This document shows positions 1-7,940 of a stretch of DNA of 64,000 nt, one piece after another. The translations under genes and the position numbers were made by a program. Each line of letters starts with the position of its first letter. The first letter of the stretch is position 1. This DNA is from Rhizobium cauense (GTDB taxonomy: Bacteria; Pseudomonadota; Alphaproteobacteria; Rhizobiales; Rhizobiaceae): positions 248,001 to 312,000 of the forward strand of contig NZ_JAEUAT010000004.1 in the NCBI RefSeq assembly GCF_019511525.1, given 5' to 3'. Below the pieces are notes generated by a model. That model searched no databases. It worked only from the letters and a program-made list of their open reading frames with translations, and was not told where the DNA came from.

Positions 1-1786
1 CGACAGAAATTTCGCGGGTGCGAGAATTGTCGGCAGCAATCGCCTGAATGCCGTTGATCAAAAGGTTGACCACGACCTGCTGGAGCTGGACGCGATCTCC
101 CAGAATGCGGGGAAGGCCACTGGCGAGCCTGGTGGTAATGGCTATGCAGTGTGTTTGGCTCTCCGATCGCACGAAGAGGACGGCCTCCCGCACGATATCG
201 TTGATATCGACGAGATCTCGGACGGGGTCGGACTTTACCGCCATATCCTTTATGCGGCGGATCACCTCGTTCGCCCTATGAGCGTTCTCCATTATCCGCG
301 CCATGATCGACCTCACCTTGGGAAGGTTGGGTTCCTCTCTACCCAACCAGCGCATTCCGGTGTCGGCGTCGGTGACGATGACTGAAAGCGGCTGACGTAC
401 CTCGTGCGCGATCGACGTCACCAATTCACCGAGAGCGGAAATTCGAGCGGCGTGCGCGAAATCGGCCTCGATCTTCCTCAGTTGTCGCTCGATACGACGC
501 TGTTCTGTGACGTCGATCATCATGATCAGCGTTTTGTCCAACTTTTCTGGATATTGGGGAAAAGTAACGTAGAACAAAACGTCGATAAGCTCGCCGTCGA
601 ACGTCAGGATCTTCATTTCTTCGCTGTAATTTCTCTCGCCTCCGAAGTGGGCAACCACCACGCGAGCGGCTGCAGTGGGCGTGCCAGCAAAGAGATATGA
701 TACGTCCTGCAGGAACTCTTCTCGTCTGTGTCCTCGGAATAGACGCATCGCGCTGTCGTTTATCTCCGTGACAACGACTGCCTCGCTTGCGAAACGGACT
801 AGGTCGGGTTGCGCCGCAAGGTAATCCTCGATGCCATCGACACCGGAGGACTTCAGGTTTTCGATGACGCCACTCATGACGCGAGCGTCCACCTGCCATA
901 CAGGAAGAGGGATGTTATCGATCAGGTTTCGATAGCGTTGTTCGCTTGCGGCGATTTCCCAATAAGCCTCAGGATCGCTCCACGATCCGGTCACGCTAAT
1001 GGATATGAGCGAAGGGTGTTCGGCGCTAACGCGCCAGACGGTAAGCGTGTCTGCCCCGATGACTCGCCTGATGATCGGGGTGTCGCTCTCCGCCATTTGC
1101 AGCACAGTCAGCGTCATATCCAGCAGGGAATCCCTGTGGTTCTTTGGCCAGCAGCGATACGCGCTCTTTCCAATGACCGCGACTGGGGAGCTCTCGTTTG
1201 CAAACAGCTTGGCAGCGGTGAGGTTGAGATCTTCAATTCTTAGGTAGTCCGCCACAAGTCCTGGATCTATGGATGATAGATGGTTCGCTCCGCTTTGGGT
1301 GTTTCGAGTCATCTCAAGGAGCGCCGCAGTTGCACCCGATGCATCGATATTCCAGACAGCTACCCAGTCTTTTTGGATATCGACCGAGCGGCCGTCGACT
1401 GTGCGTGGATCTGCCCGGCGACCAAATTCGATCAAAAGGTCCTTTCCGTTGTGTTTGTCTCGATGAAACCGCACTCGAATTTCGACGAGCAGACGCACTC
1501 CGTCCGCCGAGCGGCGCTGGACCATACCCTGCCAGGAGCGTTTCCAGGCTATCTGGTCCAGTTCGGGAATATCGATTGACGCCCCAAACAACTCAGCCGA
1601 TGTCCTTCCAACAGCCTCGGAATTCGCGACGCCATAGAGCAAGTGGGACGCCTCGTTCCAGTGAACGATGCGTCCTTCCGCGTCATAGATAACAATGCTT
1701 TCGCTGGACACGTCAGCAATTTCGACGGCTAAATTGTCCATGACGTGCCTTGTGGTATCGATCTCGGTGTTAGCTCTTCCGGCCAT
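1..1786 (-). CDS. PAS-domain sensor histidine kinase, C-terminus beyond window
   Basis: The reverse strand is open from an ATG at 1786 to the left edge, giving about 595 residues without the end of the kinase domain. The N-terminus reads as a PAS domain (SSESIVIYDAEGRIVHWNEA), and more PAS-like sequence follows. The phosphoacceptor H-box SIAHEVRQPLSVIVTDAD lies near residue 464 and the N-box (QLQQVVVNLLINGIQA) reaches the window edge. The H-box style matches the kinases at 19323 and 38734, so the three look like paralogues of a FixL/DctB-like group. No transmembrane segment is evident near the start, so it is probably cytosolic. The signal is unknown. The frame was checked at both ends only. 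Confidence 0.85.
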   Translation of the reverse strand, partial: MAGRANTEIDTTRHVMDNLAVEIADVSSESIVIYDAEGRIVHWNEASHLLYGVANSEAVGRTSAELFGASIDIPELDQIAWKRSWQGMVQRRSADGVRLLVEIRVRFHRDKHNGKDLLIEFGRRADPRTVDGRSVDIQKDWVAVWNIDASGATAALLEMTRNTQSGANHLSSIDPGLVADYLRIEDLNLTAAKLFANESSPVAVIGKSAYRCWPKNHRDSLLDMTLTVLQMAESDTPIIRRVIGADTLTVWRVSAEHPSLISISVTGSWSDPEAYWEIAASEQRYRNLIDNIPLPVWQVDARVMSGVIENLKSSGVDGIEDYLAAQPDLVRFASEAVVVTEINDSAMRLFRGHRREEFLQDVSYLFAGTPTAAARVVVAHFGGERNYSEEMKILTFDGELIDVLFYVTFPQYPEKLDKTLIMMIDVTEQRRIERQLRKIEADFAHAARISALGELVTSIAHEVRQPLSVIVTDADTGMRWLGREEPNLPKVRSIMARIMENAHRANEVIRRIKDMAVKSDPVRDLVDINDIVREAVLFVRSESQTHCIAITTRLASGLPRILGDRVQLQQVVVNLLINGIQAIAADNSRTREISV

Positions 1787-2022
1787 TACACCTCTTCAGT
1801 GGCCCGACCGGGGCCTGTACGTTCGCTTCGATCGGGTCATTCGGTTGGTTCCCTCGACGGTTTAAGTCGAAGCGAAAATTCGGTTGGTGTTGAGAAATCG
1901 TGAACGCAGTAGGATTTTCCGAGCTCGCCCATTGAGCGCCACATGGCAATGGCATAGCCGACGAGGCGAACGGACAATGATCTACCGTGACTGAAGATGG
2001 GTTTTAACATACCTATTCCGAT

Positions 2023-2055
2023 CGATGACGATGCGCCGAGGGCGCATCGTCATCG
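2023..2055 (-). terminator. Rho-independent-like hairpin after the quinone reductase
   Basis: A perfect 15-bp inverted repeat (arms 2023-2037 and 2041-2055, 3-nt loop GAG) starts six bases beyond the stop codon of the reverse-strand WrbA-like gene. There is no clear T-run, but stem strength and position fit a terminator. Confidence 0.7.
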
Positions 2056-2060
2056 CGTTG

Positions 2061-2690
2061 TCAGGCGGCTTCGCCTGGAATTTTTGTGTGAAGCAACCCG
2101 CGAGCCACGGAGGTGACGCGCCGACCTTGGAAACGTGCGACGGCCAGATGTTCGTCATCCGGCTTTAGGCTGTCGCGCGCGGAAACGTGTGTCGCGCCGT
2201 AAGGGGTGCCAGCCTTGAACATCGCGGGGTCAGCGTAGCCGAGCGGGACTATGATAAGTCCAAGGTGTGCCATAGGGGTATAGATGGACAGCAGCGTGGA
2301 CTCATTTCCACCGTGGAGGGAAGAGGTGGAGCCGAAGACCGAACCAACCTTTCCATTGAGTTTACCCTGGAACCAAAGGCCGCCGAGGCCGTCGATGTAG
2401 GCCTTGAGTTCGGAGGAAATGGAGCCGAATCGGGTAGGTGTCCCGAACACAATGGCATCTGCCCATTCGGCGTCTGCTTCGCTCGGGGCTTCGTACTTCT
2501 CATTCATCGCGCGTGCGTTTTCACGCCAACCCGGCACCTGAGACATCACTTCGTCACCTACAAACTCGCGCGTGCGCCGCAGGCGAACCTCCGCACCCTC
2601 CTCGATCGCGCCTTGGGCGATCGCGTTTGCAAGGGTTTCAGTAGAACTGTTTCGCGAATAGAACGCGATCAGGACTTTAGGTTTCGACAT
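2061..2690 (-). CDS. WrbA-type NAD(P)H:quinone oxidoreductase
   Basis: This 209-residue flavodoxin-fold protein is close to the usual ~200 for WrbA. The N-terminal strand and phosphate loop (KVLIAFYSRNSSTETLA) bind FMN, and FGTPTRFGSISSELKAYID and FGSTSSLHGGNES are typical WrbA segments. Members reduce quinones by two electrons. In chlorophenol, nitrophenol and hydroquinone pathways a p-benzoquinone reductase of this kind returns the monooxygenase product to the hydroquinone. A GGAGG ribosome site precedes the ATG at 2690. It is transcribed away from the dioxygenase operon at 2984 across a 293-bp region with two identical palindromes, suggesting shared control. The family is well supported; the substrate is inferred from context. 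Confidence 0.9.
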   Translation of the reverse strand: MSKPKVLIAFYSRNSSTETLANAIAQGAIEEGAEVRLRRTREFVGDEVMSQVPGWRENARAMNEKYEAPSEADAEWADAIVFGTPTRFGSISSELKAYIDGLGGLWFQGKLNGKVGSVFGSTSSLHGGNESTLLSIYTPMAHLGLIIVPLGYADPAMFKAGTPYGATHVSARDSLKPDDEHLAVARFQGRRVTSVARGLLHTKIPGEAA

Positions 2691-2789
2691 AACGGCCTCC
2701 TGGTTACGGCTGTCAGCTCATGCCACAGCTTTGCCACCAAAAATGACGAACCCGAGCCAGAGTAAGAAGCCGTTAAAAGCCAGAATGTG

Positions 2790-2807
2790 CGTCCAAAAAT
2801 TTGGACG
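2790..2807. promoter_or_regulatory. Operator-like palindrome, copy 1
   Basis: The sequence CGTCCAAAAATTTGGACG is a perfect palindrome apart from its spacer, of the form CGTCCA-N6-TGGACG. The same arms recur at 2859-2876. It lies between the divergent quinone reductase and dioxygenase genes. The regulator is unknown; no dedicated regulator is adjacent. Confidence 0.55.
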
Positions 2808-2858
2808 ATGCGCGCGGATTCGCGTGCTGCCCCATAGTCCGTCCTTCGCGGCAAGCGC

Positions 2859-2876
2859 CGTCCATGATTTTGGACG
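2859..2876. promoter_or_regulatory. Operator-like palindrome, copy 2
   Basis: CGTCCATGATTTTGGACG has the same six-base arms and six-base spacer as copy 1, 69 bp away centre to centre. Two exact copies of a dyad in one divergent promoter suggest a dimeric repressor or activator serving both directions. Confidence 0.55.
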
Positions 2877-2983
2877 CTCCGTTTCGGCCGTGCCAGCTGT
2901 TGAGGAATTGATTGTAGTTCTAGGCTGCCCAGCAATCGAGCCAGGAAAGGCCGAGAAGGAACGATAATTCGCAAAGGTGGAAC

Positions 2984-4147
2984 ATGAACCAGATGGTAAT
3001 TAGAGGCGTCAGCAGCCAAACTTTTGTTGCAGCCAATATCAAGCGCACGGAGGACTTCTATAGTAGGGTCCTCGGTCTGCCGGTCGTTAAGCGGACAGTT
3101 CACCATCATGACGCCCGTTTGCCGATTATCACCTTTGGGTTTCAAGCGTTCCATGGCGAGCCTCGACGCGGCGAAACCATCACCTATATCGAATGGAACC
3201 CTATTTTCTATATGATGCCCGACAAGGGCTTCATCGAGCAGGACGCGACGCGCGACGGTGTCGCTAATCCTCGCGTCGGCGATCCCAAAGGGCGATGGGG
3301 AGCCGGTACCAACCATCATCTTGCCCTTCACGTGCCGAACCGTGACGGCCTGCTGATGTGGAAGCGGAGGCTTTCAGATCACGGCGTACACGTTACAGGG
3401 CCCTACAACAGACACTATTTCCATGCGATATATTTGCGCGATCCCGATGGCGCAATTATCGAAATAGCGACGACAGAGCCGGGGTTCGGACATGATGAGG
3501 CCGTCCTCGGCTCAGGGTTCCGACCGCAACCCAAGGAAAACCAAATCGGCGGTCGTGACGAGTTGCAGGTTGCCGCCGAAACATGGCCGCAGCCGCTTCC
3601 ACAGGTAACGTCCGACTTCGCTCTCCGCGGCTTCCACCACATCACGTCCATCTCAAGTGACGCAGAAAGAACCGAGAATTTCTTCGTGGAGAAGGTCGGC
3701 CTCAGACTCATCAAGAAAACCGACTATCTCGACGAAAAGGGTGGAACACATTTCTACTACGCTTGCGACGAGGATCTGTCGCCTGGCTCGGTGCTGACGT
3801 TCTTTGGCCTGCCTGGCTACAAGAGCGGCAGGCTTGGTACCGGACTTTCGCATCACTTCGCTTTGGAAGTTGAGAACGAGGACGCTCTTGCCCACGAATA
3901 TGCGCGGTTCAAGAAGGTCGGGATCGACGTTTCGACGATTCAGAACACGGTATACGCGCGGCAGTTCCTTTTCCGTGATCCGGATGGCCATATCTGCGCG
4001 CTCTCCACTCCGAATCGCTTCTCGGTTGACGAAGACGCAGGCTATCTCGGTCAAAGGCTATGCCTCCCGGAGCGGCTTGAGAGTGAACGCCGTGAAATCG
4101 AGCGTCATATCGCGTACCGGCCCGCACCGGTCCCCGTGCTGCCGTAA
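2984..4147 (+). CDS. Extradiol (hydro)quinone ring-cleavage dioxygenase, VOC superfamily (LinE/PcpA/MhqO-like)
   Basis: The 387-residue protein has two vicinal-oxygen-chelate modules. PcpA and LinE of chlorophenol and lindane degraders, and MhqO of Bacillus, cleave hydroquinones with Fe(II) held by two His and one Glu. Here module 1 (about 5-185) lacks His in its first strand (RGVSSQTF) but has NHHLALHV (His111/112) and IIEIATTEPGF (Glu160). Module 2 (about 213-350) opens with RGFHHITSIS (His218/219) and ends HICALSTPN without Glu. The triad therefore seems to be split between the modules in the reverse order to PcpA. A ribosome site AAAGGTGG precedes the ATG. The gene heads an operon; maleylacetate reductase follows after 32 bp, fitting (chloro)hydroquinone cleavage to (chloro)maleylacetate or its acyl chloride. 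Confidence 0.85.
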   Translation: MNQMVIRGVSSQTFVAANIKRTEDFYSRVLGLPVVKRTVHHHDARLPIITFGFQAFHGEPRRGETITYIEWNPIFYMMPDKGFIEQDATRDGVANPRVGDPKGRWGAGTNHHLALHVPNRDGLLMWKRRLSDHGVHVTGPYNRHYFHAIYLRDPDGAIIEIATTEPGFGHDEAVLGSGFRPQPKENQIGGRDELQVAAETWPQPLPQVTSDFALRGFHHITSISSDAERTENFFVEKVGLRLIKKTDYLDEKGGTHFYYACDEDLSPGSVLTFFGLPGYKSGRLGTGLSHHFALEVENEDALAHEYARFKKVGIDVSTIQNTVYARQFLFRDPDGHICALSTPNRFSVDEDAGYLGQRLCLPERLESERREIERHIAYRPAPVPVLP

Positions 4148-4179
4148 GCGATGATGGCCCTAGATGGCAGGAGTGAAAC

Positions 4180-5298
4180 ATGCAGCAGCTTGATTTTCTA
4201 CCGCAGGAAAAAGTCATCTGGGGCCGTCAGGTTCTTACCTCCGCCCTGGCAAAGCTTAATCATTACGGCATCGAGAGGCCGATATTGTTTACGGTCGAGC
4301 CGCTGGCTGGCTTAGCCAATGAAATAGCCGCGGCCATCGGCCCAGATGTGGTAGGGGAGTACCTGGAATTCCCGCCGCATGTCCCTGAGACCGCTGTCAA
4401 CAATGCGCTTCGGGCGTGCGAAAGCACCGGGGCCAAATCGATCATCGCTCTCGGCGGCGGCTCAGTACTCGACGCTGCAAAGGCAGTGTCACACTTCAAC
4501 CAGCGGCGTCATGGATTGCACCTCCCAATCGTCGCACTCCCGACCACATTGTCGGGCTCAGAGTTCTCACATTACTTCGGCGTTACCGAAACGGCAGGGG
4601 CGGTCAAGTTCAAGCGGAGTTATGCAGTTAAGGAAACAGCTCCGCGGGTCGTAGTTATCGACCCAGAACTAATACGAGGAACACCGCGCGGCCTACTACT
4701 ATCCTCTGCCATCAAGGGGATCGATCATGCCGTTGAGGGAATGCGGTTGGTTGAGCCAGACCATCCGCACGCGGTACTCGCGGCGAGCGGCGTAGCTCGG
4801 TTCTTGGGTGTTCTTAATCGCTGGCCTTCGGGCGGCGAAACACAAAATGCGCTCGAGGCTGGATCAATCGCGCTGGAAGACTTGCTCCAACTTCAGTTGG
4901 CCGCCTGGCAATGCTACTTCTTTCCAGCTTCCGTAGTTTACGGTTTGAGTCATCGTATAGGTCACATCCTCGGCGGCACCTTCGGTGTTCCGCACAGCCT
5001 CACCTCGTGCATCACGTTGGCACCGGTCATCGAAGCCTGCGCACCATTCTACGGCGAGAAGCTCAGGGTTTTCAATGGTCGGGCGTCCGGACGCGAGGCC
5101 GCGTCCGTTCTCTCAAGAGACATTGGCGGAGTCGTCAGTTTGCTCGGCTTGCCTTCCAAGTTGAGGGAGGTCGGCTTCGAGAGAAAGATGCTCTCGCAGG
5201 TCGCCGAATTGCTAGTCGAAAACTATCCACGGGAGGTCGAGGACCTTGGCATCGATGCCCATGCCAAACTCGCCGCCCTGCTCGAAAGTCTCTGGTAA
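4180..5298 (+). CDS. Maleylacetate reductase (copy 1)
   Basis: This 372-residue iron-containing alcohol dehydrogenase family protein has the maleylacetate reductase layout. The nucleotide loop ALGGGSVLDAAKAV is near residue 92, followed by LPTTLSGSEFSHYFG, GIDHAVEGM and the C-terminal GLSHRIGHILGGTFGVPHSLTS. The enzyme reduces maleylacetate to 3-oxoadipate with NAD(P)H, and some members first remove a chlorine at C2. It lies 32 bp after the ring-cleavage dioxygenase, the same partner order as linE-linF and pcpA-pcpE. A second, divergent reductase is encoded at 16567, so two pathways probably feed the same step. Confidence 0.88.
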   Translation: MQQLDFLPQEKVIWGRQVLTSALAKLNHYGIERPILFTVEPLAGLANEIAAAIGPDVVGEYLEFPPHVPETAVNNALRACESTGAKSIIALGGGSVLDAAKAVSHFNQRRHGLHLPIVALPTTLSGSEFSHYFGVTETAGAVKFKRSYAVKETAPRVVVIDPELIRGTPRGLLLSSAIKGIDHAVEGMRLVEPDHPHAVLAASGVARFLGVLNRWPSGGETQNALEAGSIALEDLLQLQLAAWQCYFFPASVVYGLSHRIGHILGGTFGVPHSLTSCITLAPVIEACAPFYGEKLRVFNGRASGREAASVLSRDIGGVVSLLGLPSKLREVGFERKMLSQVAELLVENYPREVEDLGIDAHAKLAALLESLW

Positions 5299-5312
5299 AG
5301 TTAGAAACCGAC

Positions 5313-6674
5313 ATGAACGACTCACTAGCCGGATTGCTTCAAGACTACGCTGCGGGGCGGCTACTTCCCTCGGGCGTAACTGACACGGCAATCGCGGTCG
5401 CCAAGGACTGCCGCGCCCAAATTCGTGCGTTTGCGGAAATCGACGAGCCGGGGGCTAGACTAGCTGCGGCCTTGTCTGACGATTACTATCGAAATCGAAC
5501 GCCTCGAGCATTGGAAGGTATTCCTATTGGCGTCAAGGACCTGTTCGATACAGCTGGATTAACAACGCGATATGGCTCGCCGGCGTATTCAGAGAACGTA
5601 CCTTCGACGGATGCCGAGGTTGTTCGTAGCCTGAAGCAAAGTGGGGCGGTTGTTGTTGGCAAGACAACAACGCATGAATTCGCCTGGGGTGTGACCACTG
5701 CAAGCGAGCGATTTGGTGATACGCTCAACCCCTGGGATCACAGTAAGATTCCCGGCGGTTCGAGCGGCGGGATGGCGGCGTCTATCGCCTATGGAGCTGT
5801 CAATGTGGGAATTGGCACCGATACAGGTGGGTCGGTCCGCATTCCCGCGGCGCTCTGCGGAGTTGTTGGTTTCAAACCCACCTATGGCCTCCTGTCTACA
5901 CATGGTGTCTTTCCTCTTGCTCCGTCGTTGGACCACGTGGGAATTATGGGTAGGTCGGTAGGCGATACGAAGATGGTGGCAGCCGCCCTCGGCATTAGAA
6001 GCAACGATGCGCCGCGCGGTTCGCGGTATCGTGTGGGGATCGCGGTCAAGGCCACTGACCTGCCGATTTCGCGGGACGTCGAGATATCGTTCGAGCTGGC
6101 CCGGACTGTCCTTGAGCGGCATTATGAGGTGGTCGAAGTGGATGACCTCCCATCGTTCAAGCGAGGGTTTGAGGCGTTCGCGGGGATCGTGCTTGCCGAA
6201 GCCGGAATGGTCCATTTCAGCCGGCACGACAGAGAACATGTCCAGGCATCTTATGGGGCCGAGACCGCTAGTCGCCTTGCGTTGGCGGAAGAGACGACGA
6301 TCGGAAACTACGCCGCCAGCCAACGCCTTCGCCGAGAGTTCGTCCGCAAGCTCGATAACGCAATGATAAATTGTGACTTTCTGGTTTTGCCAACCTGCCC
6401 GTGCTCCGCGCCGACACGTGGGACCGATCGGATTACGATTGGCAAATGGAGCGGCAGCATTCGAGAGGCGCTGATGATCTACACCGCGCCGTTCAACCTC
6501 GCCGGCACGCCAGCCCTCTCATTGCCAATGTCTCCGGCGCGTACGGATGGGATGCCAGTTGGATTGCAGATCGTCGCCGGGAGGGGGCGCGATGGAGAGC
6601 TTCTGGCTTTCGCCTCCGAGGTTGAGGCTCGACTAGGTTTCCGCGAGAGCCGCGTCGATCCTATGAAACGTTAA
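5313..6674 (+). CDS. Amidase signature family hydrolase
   Basis: The product has 453 residues from the ATG at 5313; the frame is open upstream to 4911 but that part overlaps the reductase gene. The Ser-cisSer-Lys triad is visible: Lys in GIPIGVKDLFDTAG, cis-Ser in PGGSSGGMAAS and the nucleophile in GTDTGGSVRIPAALCG, followed by GFKPTYG. The family hydrolyses amides, including aryl amides and carbamate-like xenobiotics. It is 14 bp after maleylacetate reductase and 13 bp before a CBS protein, so it is co-transcribed with the hydroquinone genes. An amide or anilide precursor entering the pathway is possible but only inferred. Confidence 0.9.
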   Translation: MNDSLAGLLQDYAAGRLLPSGVTDTAIAVAKDCRAQIRAFAEIDEPGARLAAALSDDYYRNRTPRALEGIPIGVKDLFDTAGLTTRYGSPAYSENVPSTDAEVVRSLKQSGAVVVGKTTTHEFAWGVTTASERFGDTLNPWDHSKIPGGSSGGMAASIAYGAVNVGIGTDTGGSVRIPAALCGVVGFKPTYGLLSTHGVFPLAPSLDHVGIMGRSVGDTKMVAAALGIRSNDAPRGSRYRVGIAVKATDLPISRDVEISFELARTVLERHYEVVEVDDLPSFKRGFEAFAGIVLAEAGMVHFSRHDREHVQASYGAETASRLALAEETTIGNYAASQRLRREFVRKLDNAMINCDFLVLPTCPCSAPTRGTDRITIGKWSGSIREALMIYTAPFNLAGTPALSLPMSPARTDGMPVGLQIVAGRGRDGELLAFASEVEARLGFRESRVDPMKR

Positions 6675-6687
6675 AGGGGAGGGCAAA

Positions 6688-7116
6688 ATGTCTGTACTTG
6701 CGATTTTGATGGAGAAGGGCTGCCATGTCGTAACCGCTGCTGGCACCGATACGGTAAACGACGCGTGCCGCTTGCTACACTCGAACCATATCGGCGCGGT
6801 GGTCATCGTTGACCGGGAGAACCGTATAGAGGGCATATTCACCGAGCGGGATGTCGTCGCCGCGATCGCTCAGCGTGGTATCTCGTGCATGGAGATGCAG
6901 CTATCGGAGGTCATGTGGAGGAACGTATTTTCCTGCACGCGAACGACCAGCATCAACGGCCTGATGGAGATTATGAACGAACAAAAGGCACGACATCTTC
7001 CCGTAGAGCACGACGGTCGTCTGGCGGGCATCGTATCGATTGGTGATGCCGTCAGACACCATATCAGAGCCATCGAATACGAGGCCGAATACATTCGGTC
7101 ATACATCGCCGGTTGA
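6688..7116 (+). CDS. CBS-domain pair protein
   Basis: The 142-residue protein consists of two CBS repeats (about 10-65 and 78-130) with the usual signatures HIGAVVIVDRENRIEGIFTE and HLPVEHDGRLAGIVSIGD. Stand-alone CBS pairs bind adenine nucleotides and act as regulatory subunits. Its ribosome site AAAGGGGAGGG overlaps the spacer after the amidase, and the gene belongs to the same operon. A role in catabolism is not obvious from sequence. Confidence 0.9.
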   Translation: MSVLAILMEKGCHVVTAAGTDTVNDACRLLHSNHIGAVVIVDRENRIEGIFTERDVVAAIAQRGISCMEMQLSEVMWRNVFSCTRTTSINGLMEIMNEQKARHLPVEHDGRLAGIVSIGDAVRHHIRAIEYEAEYIRSYIAG

Positions 7117-7216
7117 ACTCAGGAGATCGAATACAAACGCAGATTTGATAGCCATACCTGTAGGTTAGGAGATAAAGTGTGACTCGTTGGATCAAAAAAG
7201 CGAGGGGACGCACGCG

Positions 7217-7837
7217 ATGCTCAGACTCTATGACAGCCGTTATTCAGGCAACTCATGGAAGATTAGAATCCTGCTCAACCAGCTGAAGGTACCCTTCGAG
7301 AGACACACTCTCGACCTAGAGTCGGGCGAGACCAAAACCGACGATTTCTACAAGTTGAGCCGCTTCAGCCGCGTTCCTGTTCTGGAGCTCGAAGACGGGC
7401 GCACAGTGGTGGAGTCCGCTGCCATCCTACTTTACCTAAGCGAGGGTACACCGTACCTTTATGATGACCCATATCTTCGGTCGCAGGTGATCGGCTGGAT
7501 GTTCTTCGAACAGGGAGATCTCCAGCGATTTCTTGCGATGGCCAGAGTCTATCATATTCGTGGATTGGCGGACAGAATGTCACAGCAGATCGAGCGACTG
7601 CATGCTGATGGCTACTTGGGACTTGAAAAATTGGAGCGCTGGCTAGCCAATCATGAATGGCTAGTGGGCGACCGATACACAGTCGCCGACTTGGCGGTTT
7701 TTACTTACGTTTCGCTGGCACATCAGGGAAAATATGAAATGGGCCGCTTTGCGGCCATCGAGGCATGGCTTGCGCGAGTGAAGGCGCAGCCGGGCTGGAT
7801 CGACATATTCGATCAGAGCCCCTACCAATTGGTTTAA
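7217..7837 (+). CDS. Glutathione S-transferase
   Basis: The ATG at 7217, with GAGGGG ten bases upstream, gives 206 residues; an in-frame TTG at 7187 would add ten unlikely residues. The thioredoxin-like domain starts LRLYDSRYSGNSWKIRILL, with Ser in the catalytic region, followed by FSRVPVLELEDGRTVVESAAIL, the glutathione-binding cis-Pro and E/S motif. The helical domain has LVGDRYTVADLAVFTY. The 100-bp gap from the CBS gene is compatible with the same transcript. In aromatic clusters GSTs may remove halides or isomerise maleyl compounds; the substrate here is unknown. Confidence 0.88.
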   Translation: MLRLYDSRYSGNSWKIRILLNQLKVPFERHTLDLESGETKTDDFYKLSRFSRVPVLELEDGRTVVESAAILLYLSEGTPYLYDDPYLRSQVIGWMFFEQGDLQRFLAMARVYHIRGLADRMSQQIERLHADGYLGLEKLERWLANHEWLVGDRYTVADLAVFTYVSLAHQGKYEMGRFAAIEAWLARVKAQPGWIDIFDQSPYQLV

Positions 7838-7940
7838 TATCCTGGTCGCGCTCCAGAGGGTACGCTTTCGAGCAAAATCCTCTGAAAGGCGGCGGGATAG
7901 AGCGGATTTTCTGCGCACTGCCTGTCGAGTCGCGGCTCGA

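Noticed and set aside
426-899. 157-residue reverse frame within the first kinase gene
   Set aside because: It is Arg-rich and out of frame with the PAS/histidine kinase reading, which has clear H- and N-boxes; it is a shadow.
4911-5312. N-terminal extension of the amidase frame
   Set aside because: It overlaps the maleylacetate reductase gene and is Arg/Ser-rich; the family starts near MNDSLAGLLQDYAAG at 5313.
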